Positions 45,405-58,317 of a DNA stretch of 64,000 nt are shown one piece after another; position 1 is the first letter of the stretch, and the number at the start of each line of letters is the position of its first letter. Both the position numbers and the translations under genes were made by a program. The notes beneath the pieces were generated by a model. The model had not been told where the DNA came from, searched no databases, and saw nothing but the letters and a program-made list of their open reading frames with translations. Source of the DNA: Sycon ciliatum (Eukaryota; Porifera; Calcarea; Leucosolenida; Sycettidae); assembly GCF_964019385.1 (NCBI RefSeq), contig NC_088645.1:23266104-23330103 (forward strand), in the 5' to 3' direction.

Positions 45405-45407
45405 AAC

Positions 45408-46018
45408 TTCACGGTAAGGCCACCTAGAATTAATTCGTTGTTTCGGGTCACTTCACTCATCCGTACCAGGGTCGGTCGGTCGGGTTTATTTTTTATTTTA
45501 TAATATTTTTTATTTTGGTTATTGCCATGCGCGCCATACATGGCCATGTGCATACATTATTATTATCGAATAGCTTTTGTCCATCATCAAGCCAGTCGAT
45601 CAAATCTAGACGATCCAGCGCCTTCAGATCTACAATGTAGGTCCCCAGCTAGCTCCAGCATCCAGGACCAGATCTTGACCTCGCCTGCAAACGAGTCTGA
45701 CGAGCAGCTCTCACCAAAACTTCTGTCAATGAGCCGCGGACGCGGTGGCGGAGCTGATGTTGTTTCAGGACCGATCGCGGATCGGAGAATACAACGTCGT
45801 CACCAAGCACTGCATGCATGCAACCTGTCATTTGGCTGCTTCTGACTCTGAGATCGACGTCTGGACTGCTATTATTTTTAGGGTCGCGTGTGTACATGTA
45901 TCCTAACGTTAGTCATGTACGTACATTTGCATGCACAATCAAAAAAAATGTTGCGGTCGGGTGAAAAAAGACGGTCGGTCGGGTGACCCGAAACAACGTT
46001 AATTCTGGGTGGCCTAAC
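45408..46018. mobile_element. DNA transposon/MITE with about 35-bp terminal inverted repeats
   Basis: TAAGGCCACCTAGAATTAAT at the left end is mirrored by ATTAATTCTGGGTGGCCTAA-type sequence at the right, with GTTTCGGGTCAC inside both. Also CGGTCGGTCGGG on both sides. About 610 bp, no transposase frame seen. It starts within a few bases of the DIRS right end. Confidence 0.8.
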
Positions 46019-46479
46019 GTTAGTTTGTTATCGGTAGTGTGAATGTCCTTCACGGTTTATCGGCATTCACGGTTTGACGGGGTTCACGGTAGTCTGAACG
46101 CGCCCTAAGCTACAGTCATTACAGGACTGTACTTGTCCGCGACCCAGCTATGCCTGTGCCTGTCACACTCACAGTGTGGTGTGGTCCGTGTGGATACCGG
46201 TAGTGCGCACGCAGACCTTCGGCTTCGACGATCACAACTGACACAAGACACAAGACGAGTGAGGGCAATTATGAATACAATCATCTCGTTCAATGCACCA
46301 ATCGAGTTGGGTACATGTAGATCATGTAAAATCTACCTTCTTCTTACATTCTTACATTCCGAATTGACCAGATTAGCAAGGTCACTAACCCCCCGCCATG
46401 AGAGGAATATGCAAGACTCCCCAAGATCAAAGATCAAGACGGCAAGAGTGTAACTATACAAAACCTCGAGAGCTACATG

Positions 46480-47298
46480 TAGGCCTTTGCGGATAATGCC
46501 GGCAGAAAAATTGGCAGAATTCGGTACTTTTTCTGGTAAGTAATACTAATAGTGTCATGCATGTTTGGTATGTGGATAAAGAAATGGAGCAGAATTCGAA
46601 GAACTGCCCGCCATAAGGTTTGTATGGTTCTGCCAATTTCGGTGACTAGCCCTTTCCCAAAGGTGCTCTTTTAATTCGCACTTAGTGCTTTTCGCGTCCC
46701 TCAAAATATGCTGAAAAAGTGCTCTTTTTTCAGTGGAAACAGGCAAAAAGTGCTCTTTTTTCAGTGAAGCATAGCCATGAAAGGCCCATGATACATGTTC
46801 AGATATGAACCCAAGGCCAAGCTGAGAAATGAATACGCACTCTTCGAAAGGCAAAACAGGAAGTAAAACTCAAAAAAACCCACTTTTTACAGCATTGTGT
46901 ACACCGGGTACAAGGTTCACCAACTTGTTGCCCCCCCCCAGAAAAAAGCGGCGTGCCAAGGCCCATCGAGCACTTGGAAACTGTGATCGCATGCATGAGC
47001 AAACAGATTTTAGCACTTTTTCAGCTAAAAAAAGGTCAAAAGGGGCGATATTCACCAAAAAACGCAATAAGGGGCGAAAGAAACGGGCTTTTCCAAAAGG
47101 GCCAAAAAGGGCGAAAAAAGGGCGAGCACCTTTGGGAAAGGGCTATCGGTGACTGCTTTTCGAGCAGAATCTTATTATTATTATTATTATTATTATTTAT
47201 TCATATTTTACTAGGGCAGTCCCCACAGACCTATGGTCTTCTTACAGGGTGCCCTAGAATCTGCCACCTTTTCGAGCATTATCCGCCAATGCCTACCT
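46480..47298. mobile_element. Transposon with TAGGCMTTKGCGGATAATGC termini, holding a LINE tail
   Basis: The left end (GTAGGCCTTTGCGGATAATG) and right end (CATTATCCGCCAATGCCTAC) are complementary with small differences. Absent from copy A at AACCTSGAGAG. No intact transposase is seen; the open frames are short. Confidence 0.7.
47165..47262 (-). mobile_element. LINE 3' end fragment with (TTA)n tail
   Basis: Minus-strand GGTCTGTGGGGACTGCCCTA followed by (TAA)n matches the 3' end of the LINE at 34.3 kb. Nested in the transposon at 46480-47298. Confidence 0.8.
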
Positions 47299-47564
47299 CT
47301 CGAGCCCAGCTGGCTGTGTAGCGGGTACATACATGTAATCATGGCAATTTGTCAAAGGCTGGGGAATTGTATTGTATTCTTTATTTTTACTTCGCAAAGT
47401 CAAACGGGGTCATTGCCTAATAATATGATGGCGAATTGAATGGTGAAGCAGGGAAGCTGCGCCCCCCCCCCCCCCCGTTTGTACTACTGCCTCAGTGCTT
47501 AGAGACCTTTCAGTTTGCGAAAGCTTCTTTTTTTCTCCAGAAAAACCATCTATAATTAGCCCTT

Positions 47565-47870
47565 GGCGGTTTATGCCGGCATAATATTTGGCATAATCTT
47601 GGGATTTCGTCAAATTATTATGCTCCGGCATAATATACGGATTCCAACGTGTAAGGTCGGCATAATCTTTCGGTTTAGACAAAAATAATAGGGCATGGCC
47701 GTGTGTGTATGCGTGGTTTCTCATTCCTCTATGTACAGCGTGAATACATAGTGGAACCGAGCATAATTCAGCATAATTCAGCATATTTGTTGGCATAATT
47801 GTGGCATAATCAAAAGCATAATTTGACGATTGGCCGAGCATAGTCCGCCAATGGCTACCTATCATCTGTC
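47565..47870. repeat. MITE rich in GGCATAAT motifs
   Basis: Termini AGCCCTTGGCGGTTTATGC and GCATAGTCCGCCAATGGCT are near complements and resemble the ends of 46480-47298. The phrases GCATAAT and CGGCATAAT repeat throughout. Absent from copy A. Confidence 0.7.
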
Positions 47871-48655
47871 CAAGTCCAAATTTCAATGCATTTTACGTTA
47901 TCCAGCATCATAACAAAAAAACAATGAAGGCAAAGAAAAACAGAGCCTAAAGTTTACTGTGAACTATCACAGCTGAACAGAAACAGCAACAGGCTGTGCT
48001 GCGATTTTGATCCTGAAACCACCAGTGCAATGACATGGACAAGAACTAGGACAAGCAAATAATAATTAGCTTCTCCACAGCTGAGACTTTCAGCTCGTGC
48101 TTGTCTTGGTTGCGCTCACCTTCCCCTCCTGTGTTTCATAATAACTCAGAACCTTTCAAGTAACACACGTTAGTTGGAAGGCTGTTGGAGTGCGCACCCA
48201 AGATGTGCTAACGTTAGAGCTGATAGTGATAGCCAGTTCAAGTAGTTGTAGAACCGACAGTAGTTCTACTGTCGGTCGACCAGTTTTGTGCGATATTATC
48301 GCATGGGATATTATCGCATGAGCTGATTGTCAAGTAACTGGTGGTGTCAGTGGACATTACAGCGTAAGTCTTGTACAAGTAGTTCCTTGGTCCTTTTCTA
48401 ATAATTATTCGAAAGCCAAAAATAAAACGAGCGCGATGCTGCCACAGATCACGGCAAGGAAACGGTGCCAAGCCCGACCCTCCACCATCGCCAACTCATG
48501 TAAGTGTGAACTGGACGATGACGGGCCGACCGAGTCGCCCTGACGTGACACGCGCACACACCTTTGAATGCAGCGCGCGGAAGCTATGCTGGTGGCGTGG
48601 GCTTGACATGCACCCACGTGTATCACAGCTTGAGGGCAGAGGGAGTCGTGTACAG

Positions 48656-48671
48656 TATAAACCGGTTTATA
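48656..48671. promoter_or_regulatory. Palindromic TATA-like element upstream of paralogue B
   Basis: Same TATAAACCGGTTTATA palindrome as in copy A, about 210 nt before ATG 48882. Conservation within a duplicated block is weak evidence of function on its own. Confidence 0.45.
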
Positions 48672-48881
48672 TACGACTGCCTGCTTGAGGAGGGCCACAC
48701 GTCTAATCACTATAATTATATTATAATATGTCCGAAAGCAGCGCCGATGGTGACGAAATCACTTGAATCAGTACCGGTATATCCACTGTAGCAACAACAG
48801 TCGGTATCAGTAGCTCCCTGTCTTCCGGCTCGGTGCGTGTTTGGCAGGGCCAATAGCCTATGCTCCTGTCCTGATCCGACA

Positions 48882-51800
48882 ATGCCAAACCTGGACGCCG
48901 TTGCCGTAGCGGGTCTTCTTCGTGCTGGCGGCGAGAATGTCCCATTACCTCAACTTCTCGAGGACCCAGAGTTGCTGGCAGTCACGAACAAAGTGACCAC
49001 GAAACTCGACGAGGATTTCTTCCGCCGACGCCCTCACTTGTTTTCGTGTTCGCCGATATCATCCGGCACTGACAGCATCTTGTCCCTAAGCCTGCCGGAG
49101 ACGAACAATAGCTTCAATTCTCTTGAGCAAGCCTGTGTGACCACACTGCAGCGACGCAAGGGCTTCAAGTCGGTGTTAGGGTCGCTCCTCTGCGGCAAGA
49201 GTCTGCAACAACATGTCAGCGACAGCACAGCGGGGGATATTCGAATATCCAAGGCGTTCTTCAAGGCCCGGCCCGACATGTTCGAGGTCATTGAACGCGG
49301 CTCGACAGTTGAAGTACTGCTAGCACAGAAATATCGACAGAAGCTCGTGAGTGCCGCTAGCAGCATGACTAGTGACCGGGATAGTGACGGCGAGTATGAG
49401 ACTGAGGAACAGCCCGCCCAAGACCTACCCGTACCCACGCATTGCAGCCAAGCAGCAGTGAGTGTCAAGCGCGACGAGACAGAAACGGGTGCGTCTCGCG
49501 GAACGCCATTGGGCGACGATGAAATGGCTGCCGCATGGCAAGAAGAACTAGCAGGGGCTGATGAGTTACATGACAACAACAATGGTGATGATACGCGTGA
49601 TGACGACGATCATACAAACAGTAATAATATCCGTGCTGCCAATGTCACACCACAGGACATGTCCTGGAGCTGTCAGCTTCAAAGCAGAGTGACCAGTTCA
49701 ATAGACCACCATCAGTACCCGTCCTGTCAGCAGCCACAAGCCACTGCAGTGGAATCGTCAGTGCATCAGCCACACGCCACTGCAGCAGAATCACCAGTGG
49801 ATCAGCCGCAGGCCACTGCAGCAGAATCCTCAATGCATCAGCCCCAAGCCACTGCAGCTGAATCATCAGTGGATCAGCTGCAAGCTACTGCAGTGGAATC
49901 ACCAGTGGATCAGCTGCAAGCCACTCCAATGGAATCACCAGTGCATCAGCCACAAGCTACTGCAGCAGAATCACCAGTGGATCAGCCACGAGCCACTGCA
50001 GGGGAATCATCAGTGGATCAGCCACAAGCCACTGCAGCAGAATCACCAGTGGATCAGCCGCAAGCCACTCCAGCGGAATCACCAGTGGATCAGCCGCAAG
50101 CCACTCCAGCGATATCGTCAGTGGATCAGCCGCAAGCCACTGCAGCGGAATCGTCAGTGGATCAGCCGCAAGCCACTGCAGCGGAATCGTCGGAGTCGTC
50201 AGTGGATCAGCCGCAAGCCTCTGCAGTGGAATCGTCAGTGGATCAGCCGCAAGCCACTCCAGCGGAATCGCCAGTGGATCAGCGGAAAGCCGCTCCAGCG
50301 GAATCGTCAGTGGATCAGCCGCAAGCCGCTCCAGCGGAATCGTCAGTGGATCAGCCGCAAGCCACTGCAGCGGAATCGTCAGTGGATCAGCCGCAAGCCA
50401 CTGCAGCGGAAGCACCAGTGGATCAGCCGCAAGCCACTGCAGGGGAATCGCCAGTGGATCAGCCGCAAGCCACTGCAGCGGAATCGTCAGTGCATCAGCC
50501 AAACGCCACTGCAGCCGAATCACCAGTGGATCAGCCGCAGGCCACTGCAGTGGAATCGTCAGTGCATCAGCCGCAAGCCACTGCAGCGGAATTGTCAATG
50601 GATCAGCCGCAAGCTACTGCAGCGGAATCAGCCATGGATCAGCCGCAAGCCACTGCAACGGAATTGTCAGTGGATCAGCCGCAAGGTACTGCAGGGGAAT
50701 CATCAGTGGATCAGGTGCAAGCTACTGCAGCGCAATCACCAGTGGATCAGGCGCAAGCTACTGCAGCGGAATCACCAGTGGATCAGGCGCAAGCTACTGC
50801 AGCGGAATCACCAGTGGATCAGGCGCTAGCTACTGCAGTGGAATCACCAGTGGATCAGCCGCAAGCTACTGCAGCGGAATCACCAGTGGATCAGCTGCAA
50901 GCTACTTTAGCCGAATCACCAGTGGATCAGGCGCAAGCTACTGCAGCAGAATCGCCAGTGGATCAGCCGCAAGCTACTGCAGCAGAATCGCCAGTGGATC
51001 AGCCGCAAGCTACTGCAGCAGAATCACCAGTGGATCAGCCACAAGCCACTGCAGGGGAATCGTCAGTGGATCAGGCGCAAGGTACTGCAGCAGAATCACC
51101 AGTGGATCAGGCGCAAGCTACTGCAGTGGAATCACCAGTGGATCAGGCGCAAGCTACTGCAGCAGAATCACCAGTGGATCAGCCACAAGCCACTGCAGGG
51201 GAATCGTCAGTGGATCAGGCGCAAGGTACTGCAGCGGAATCACCAGTGGATCAGGCGCAAGCTGCTGCAGTGGAATCGTCGGAGTCGTCAGTGGATCAGC
51301 CGCAAGCCTCTGCAGTGGAATCGTCAGTGGATCAGCCGCAAGCCACTCCAGCGGAATCGCCAGTGGATCAGCGGAAAGCCGCTCCAGCGGAATCGTCAGT
51401 GGATCAGCCGCAAGCCGCTCCAGCGGAATCGTCAGTGGATCAGCCGCAAGCCACTGCAGCGGAATCGTCAGTGGATCAGCCGCAAGCCACTGCAGCGGAA
51501 GCACCAGTGGATCAGCCGCAAGCCACTGCAGGGGAATCGCCAGTGGATCAGCCGCAAGCCACTGCAGCGGAATCGTCAGTGCATCAGCCAAACGCCACTG
51601 CAGCCGAATCACCAGTGGATCAGCCGCAGGCCACTGCAGTGGAATCGTCAGTGCATCAGCCGCAAGCCACTGCAGCGGAATTGTCAATGGATCAGCCGCA
51701 AGCTACTGCAGCGGAATCAGCCATGGATCAGCCGCAAGCCACTGCAACGGAATTGTCAGTGGATCAGCCGCAAGGTACTGCAGGGGAATCATCAGTGGAT

Positions 51801-54800
51801 CAGGTGCAAGCTACTGCAGCGCAATCACCAGTGGATCAGGCGCAAGCTACTGCAGCGGAATCACCAGTGGATCAGGCGCAAGCTACTGCAGCGGAATCAC
51901 CAGTGGATCAGGCGCTAGCTACTGCAGTGGAATCACCAGTGGATCAGCCGCAAGCTACTGCAGCGGAATCACCAGTGGATCAGCTGCAAGCTACTTTAGC
52001 CGAATCACCAGTGGATCAGGCGCAAGCTACTGCAGCAGAATCGCCAGTGGATCAGCCGCAAGCTACTGCAGCAGAATCGCCAGTGGATCAGCCGCAAGCT
52101 ACTGCAGCAGAATCACCAGTGGATCAGCCACAAGCCACTGCAGGGGAATCGTCAGTGGATCAGGCGCAAGGTACTGCAGCGGAATCACCAGTGGATCAGG
52201 CGCAAGCTACTGCAGTGGAATCACCAGTGGATCAGGCGCAAGCTACTGCAGCAGAATCACCAGTGGATCAGCCACAGGCCACTGCAGGGGAATCGTCAGT
52301 GGATCAGGCGCAAGGTACTGCAGCGGAATCACCAGTGGATCAGGCGCAAGCTGCTGCAGTGGAATCACCAGTGGATCAGGCGCAAGCTACGGCAGCGGAA
52401 TCACCAGTGAATCAGGCGCAAGCTACTGGAGCGGAATCACCAGTGGATCAGCCACAAGCCACTGCAGGGAAATCGTCAGTGGATCAGCCGCAAGCCACTG
52501 CAGCGGAATCACCAGTGGATCAGCCACAAGCCACTGCAGGGGAATCGTCAGTGGATCAGCTGAAAGCCACTCCAGGGGAATCGTCAGTGGATCAGCCGCA
52601 AGCCATTGCAGCAGAATCACCAGTGTATCAGCCGCAAGCCACTGCAGGGGAATTACCAGTGGAGCAGCCGCAAGCCACTCCAGCGGAATCGCCAGTGGAT
52701 CAGCCGCAAGCCACTCCAGCGGAATCGTCAGTGCATCAGCCGCAAGCCACTGCTACGGAATCACCAGAGAATCAGCTACAAGCTACTGCAACGGAATCAC
52801 CAGTGGATCCGCCACAAGCCACTGCAGGGGAATCGCCAGTGGATCAGCTGCAAGCCACTGCAGCGGAATCGTCAGTGCATCAGCCGCAAGCCACTGCAGC
52901 AGAATTGTCAGTGGATCAGCCGCAAGCTACTGCAGCTGAATCACCCGTGGATCAGCCGCAAGCCACTGCAACGGAATTTTCAGTGGATCAGGCGCAAGCT
53001 ACTGCAGCAGAATCACCAGTGGATCAGCCACAAGCCACTGCAGGGGAATCGTCAGTGGATCAGGCGCAAGGTACTGCAGCGGAATCACCAGTGGATCAGG
53101 CGCAAGCTACTGCAGTGGAATCACCAGTGGATCAGGCGCAAGCTACTGCAGCAGAATCACCAGTGGATCAGCCACAAGGTACTGCAGCGGAATCACCAGT
53201 GGATCAGGCACAAGGTACTGCAGCGGAATCACCAGTGGATCAGGTGCAAGCTACTGCAGCGGAATCACCAGTGGATCAGGCGCAAGCTACTGCAGCGGAA
53301 TCGCCAGTGGATCAGCCGCAAGCTACTGCAGGAGAATCACCAGTGGATCAGCTACAAGCCACTGCAGGGGAATCGTCAGTGGATCAGCCGCAAGGTACTG
53401 CAGCGGAATTATCAGTGGATCAGGCACAAGCTACTGCAGCGGAATCACCAGTGGATCAGGCGCAAGCTACTGCAGCGGAATTACCAGTGGATCAGGCGCA
53501 AGCTACTGCTGCGGAATCACCAGTGGATCAGCCGCAAGCCACTGCAGGGAAATCGTCAGTGGATCAGCCGCAAGCCACTGCAGGGAAATCACCAGTGGAT
53601 CAGTCGCAAGTCACTCCAGCGGAATCACCAGTGGATCAGGCACAAGCCACTGCAGGGGAATCGTCAGTGGATCAGCTGAAAGCCACTCCAGGGGAATCGT
53701 CAGTAGATCAGCCGCAAGCCACTCCAGTGGAATCGTCAGTGTATGAGGCGCAAGCCACTACAGCGCAATCGTCAGTGCATCAGCCGCAACCCACAGCAGC
53801 GGAATCACCAGTGGATCAGCCGCAAGCTACTGCAACGGAAACATCAGTGGATCAGCCGCAAGCCACTGCAGCGGCATCGTCAGTGTATCAGACGCAAGCC
53901 ACAGCAGCAGAATCACCAGTGGATCAGCCGCAAGCTACTGCAACGGATTCGCCAGTGCATCAGGCGCAAGCCACCGCAGGGGAATCGTCAGTGGATCAGC
54001 CGCAAGCCACAGCAGCTGCATCGACAGTGCATTGGCAGCAACAAACCACAGCAGCGGGATTGTCAGCACAGCAGCAGAAGCAGCAACGGCAGCATTACCC
54101 ATCTGCCTCTCCACTGGGTGTCTTGCAGAACTTAAAGCATTCCTCAGAGGAGCACGGCGTTGCATCACGTGGCCGCGGTGCTCTCGACCACACCAAGGCA
54201 CACCCGCGGCCCCCGCATGTGCTCGGCAAGCAGCCACCGCCGCTGCTGGGCACGCAGCCTTCTCCGGGGTTGGGCCAGCCCCCTCCAAAAGGGCGGGGCA
54301 CAACGCTTTCGCCGGGGTTGGGCAAGCAGCCTTCCCCGGGACTGGGCAAGCACCCCCCTCCACCGGGGCTGGGCACTCGGCCTCCCCCGGGGCTAGGCAA
54401 GCAGCCAAGTGTACCGTTGCTGGACACGCCGCCATACGCAGCAGCAACAGCAGCAAGACCAGACGGTGGACATACGGCGCCGCCACCGCCGCTCCACGTG
54501 AATTCATCGGGGGGCCATCGGCAAGCAGGTCAGTTTGCAGCCAGCAGCCACTGTTCCAGCAAGTGGCAAACTCCTGCAGTGCTGACATCTGTGCCAGCTA
54601 CTCAGGATACGTCGTCACTGGGTCTCAGGCAGAGCGAACCATTGCCTTTACCACGCGAGGCTAGTAATCAAATGCCGCTCGACCTACCTCCAATTGCAGA
54701 AGGAAGGAGCATCAGGGCAGTCAGGATTCCAACTGCGGAATGTGAGAACACAAAGCCAGTCCAGGCTCCAACTGGTAAACGGGGCCCTGGCCCCGTCGCC

Positions 54801-55154
54801 CCTGTAGCCCTGACCGACGAGCAGCTGGACCAGGCCCGGATACTGCTCTTTTACCAGTCGCCAAACCTGGCGGTAGCACTGCAACAGAAGCGGTTCGTGG
54901 GCGGCTTAACCGGGCTCCTGGCAGACTCGCTCCAATTGGAATGCCTGGACAGTGAGTTTGCGGAGCTGCTGCTGCGTGAGACCAACACGACTCCGTGCGT
55001 GGAGGTCGACCCCAGTGAAACTAGCCCAGGAGAAAAGTGCACTGTACGGGTCATGGTGGGGGGCAGGTGTTATGGTCAGTCTCATGGCTTTTTGATGCTA
55101 GCACGCCTTGAAGCAATATTAGATGCTGCCGCTCATCTAGCGCTGAAACACTGA
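48882..55154 (+). CDS. Paralogue B: winged-helix-like/expanded 12-residue-repeat/dsRBD-like protein (2090 aa)
   Basis: ATG 48882 (MPNLDAVAVAGLLRAGG) matches the start of paralogue A. The same two N-terminal units carry the FF-x-x-RP signature. A single uninterrupted array of about 119 units of 36 bp (49730-54030) makes up about two thirds of the protein. The Pro/Gly tract (54190-54410), the Pro/Ser block and the dsRBD-like C-terminus (YGQSHGFLMLARLEAILDAA) follow once each, unlike A where array plus block are doubled. The frame stays open through all 6.3 kb, which argues for selection or very recent growth. Substitutions between A and B fall in the N-terminal units without breaking them. The repeat region is acidic and lacks Cys, so likely disordered. 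Function unknown. Confidence 0.7.
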   Translation: MPNLDAVAVAGLLRAGGENVPLPQLLEDPELLAVTNKVTTKLDEDFFRRRPHLFSCSPISSGTDSILSLSLPETNNSFNSLEQACVTTLQRRKGFKSVLGSLLCGKSLQQHVSDSTAGDIRISKAFFKARPDMFEVIERGSTVEVLLAQKYRQKLVSAASSMTSDRDSDGEYETEEQPAQDLPVPTHCSQAAVSVKRDETETGASRGTPLGDDEMAAAWQEELAGADELHDNNNGDDTRDDDDHTNSNNIRAANVTPQDMSWSCQLQSRVTSSIDHHQYPSCQQPQATAVESSVHQPHATAAESPVDQPQATAAESSMHQPQATAAESSVDQLQATAVESPVDQLQATPMESPVHQPQATAAESPVDQPRATAGESSVDQPQATAAESPVDQPQATPAESPVDQPQATPAISSVDQPQATAAESSVDQPQATAAESSESSVDQPQASAVESSVDQPQATPAESPVDQRKAAPAESSVDQPQAAPAESSVDQPQATAAESSVDQPQATAAEAPVDQPQATAGESPVDQPQATAAESSVHQPNATAAESPVDQPQATAVESSVHQPQATAAELSMDQPQATAAESAMDQPQATATELSVDQPQGTAGESSVDQVQATAAQSPVDQAQATAAESPVDQAQATAAESPVDQALATAVESPVDQPQATAAESPVDQLQATLAESPVDQAQATAAESPVDQPQATAAESPVDQPQATAAESPVDQPQATAGESSVDQAQGTAAESPVDQAQATAVESPVDQAQATAAESPVDQPQATAGESSVDQAQGTAAESPVDQAQAAAVESSESSVDQPQASAVESSVDQPQATPAESPVDQRKAAPAESSVDQPQAAPAESSVDQPQATAAESSVDQPQATAAEAPVDQPQATAGESPVDQPQATAAESSVHQPNATAAESPVDQPQATAVESSVHQPQATAAELSMDQPQATAAESAMDQPQATATELSVDQPQGTAGESSVDQVQATAAQSPVDQAQATAAESPVDQAQATAAESPVDQALATAVESPVDQPQATAAESPVDQLQATLAESPVDQAQATAAESPVDQPQATAAESPVDQPQATAAESPVDQPQATAGESSVDQAQGTAAESPVDQAQATAVESPVDQAQATAAESPVDQPQATAGESSVDQAQGTAAESPVDQAQAAAVESPVDQAQATAAESPVNQAQATGAESPVDQPQATAGKSSVDQPQATAAESPVDQPQATAGESSVDQLKATPGESSVDQPQAIAAESPVYQPQATAGELPVEQPQATPAESPVDQPQATPAESSVHQPQATATESPENQLQATATESPVDPPQATAGESPVDQLQATAAESSVHQPQATAAELSVDQPQATAAESPVDQPQATATEFSVDQAQATAAESPVDQPQATAGESSVDQAQGTAAESPVDQAQATAVESPVDQAQATAAESPVDQPQGTAAESPVDQAQGTAAESPVDQVQATAAESPVDQAQATAAESPVDQPQATAGESPVDQLQATAGESSVDQPQGTAAELSVDQAQATAAESPVDQAQATAAELPVDQAQATAAESPVDQPQATAGKSSVDQPQATAGKSPVDQSQVTPAESPVDQAQATAGESSVDQLKATPGESSVDQPQATPVESSVYEAQATTAQSSVHQPQPTAAESPVDQPQATATETSVDQPQATAAASSVYQTQATAAESPVDQPQATATDSPVHQAQATAGESSVDQPQATAAASTVHWQQQTTAAGLSAQQQKQQRQHYPSASPLGVLQNLKHSSEEHGVASRGRGALDHTKAHPRPPHVLGKQPPPLLGTQPSPGLGQPPPKGRGTTLSPGLGKQPSPGLGKHPPPPGLGTRPPPGLGKQPSVPLLDTPPYAAATAARPDGGHTAPPPPLHVNSSGGHRQAGQFAASSHCSSKWQTPAVLTSVPATQDTSSLGLRQSEPLPLPREASNQMPLDLPPIAEGRSIRAVRIPTAECENTKPVQAPTGKRGPGPVAPVALTDEQLDQARILLFYQSPNLAVALQQKRFVGGLTGLLADSLQLECLDSEFAELLLRETNTTPCVEVDPSETSPGEKCTVRVMVGGRCYGQSHGFLMLARLEAILDAAAHLALKH
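49730..54030 (+). repeat. 36-bp coding minisatellite of paralogue B (about 119 units)
   Basis: Unit GTGGATCAGCCGCAAGCCAC plus TGCAGCGGAATCRYCA; variation sits at the Q-P/A/L-Q, A/G-T and S-S/P positions. The unit length is a multiple of three, so all frames repeat and several stay open; only the plus-strand frame joined to unique domains is the gene. Nearly every unit has CTGCAG. Confidence 0.95.
50191..52368 (+). repeat. Higher-order duplication inside the array (2 x 1089 bp)
   Basis: 50191-51279 and 51280-52368 are almost identical, period 1089 bp, which equals 30 units of 36 bp plus a 9-bp insertion (an extra S-E-S) that marks each copy. I saw only a few base differences, e.g. near 51090 versus 52179. 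Confidence 0.9.
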
Positions 55155-55184
55155 TTGCAGTGCAAATTTTATGTGCTTTCCAGG

Positions 55185-55554
<370 letters not shown>

Positions 55555-55624
55555 TGAGCACGGAGCCTTGTTCCAATGTTATCACCGGGTGTTTGTTAGT
55601 TTGGGTCTCGTATACTGCCCTTGC

Positions 55625-55765
55625 TACTTCAGCTCACATGACTACTGCTCACATGCCTACTGCTCACATGCCTACTGCTCACATGACTACTGCTCACATG
55701 ACTACTGCTCACATGACTACTGCTCACATGACTACTGCTCACATGACTATTGCTCACATGACTGC
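55625..55765 (+). repeat. 15-bp tandem repeat (ACTGCTCACATGACT)
   Basis: About nine copies here, two in copy A (31677-31710): growth after the duplication. Confidence 0.9.
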
Positions 55766-56325
55766 TGGAGTACTGCGTCAATTCAAGCCCGGTCCTTGTC
55801 ATATCTAACTGCTATGTTTCTCCTCTCACTCCTCGTGTCTATTTATGAGTCTACTTTTCTGTTGTCGTTGTCGTTGTTGTTGTTGTTATTGTTGTTGTTG
55901 TCGTTGTTGTCGTGCTTGTTGTGGTTGTTGAGGTGGTGGTGGTCGTCGTCGTTGTAGTTTGTTTGTATATTTGTTTGTTTTGCACAGAGCCACCGTTTCC
56001 TATTACACTCAGACAAGCATAGGGCAAGCTATTTTACACTTCTATTATTCAACTTCAGCCACTACATTTTACCCCTAGCACTGTGCTGGCCAAAATTGGT
56101 GTCTGTGCCATGTGACATATTCGGAAGATGTTATTCTACTACTGCTAGATCCTGCACATTGTAGAAAGTGCCTTTTGTATTTTAGACACTTGATTTTAAA
56201 TTATTTTAGCTTCGTTGTGCTGGCACCATGTGTGTGCAGCGTCTTGCTCTCACTGTGAACTGTCTGGATTTGTCTATAGTCCTGGTTGTGTTACTCATAG
56301 ATCCATGTTGCTACGGTAACTTTGT

Positions 56326-58310
<1,985 letters not shown>

Positions 58311-58317
58311 CACAGCA

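Larger units (their letters stand above)
40670..45405 (+). mobile_element. DIRS-like tyrosine-recombinase retrotransposon (degenerate)
   Basis: Order: gag-like ORF, RT-RNase H-methylase-like ORF, overlapping tyrosine recombinase ORF, then a pair of 77-bp inverted repeats (45026-45102 and 45328-45404), as at the right end of DIRS elements (internal complementary region plus terminal repeat). No left terminal repeat was found, so the 5' end is probably truncated. Damage: +1 T near 42157, a LINE fragment at 44158-44616, and an extra 7 bp or so near 44933. Confidence 0.88.

Noticed and set aside
49957..53679. Open frames of hundreds of codons antisense or shifted to paralogue B
   Set aside because: They are shadows of the 36-bp repeat and do not join any unique domain.
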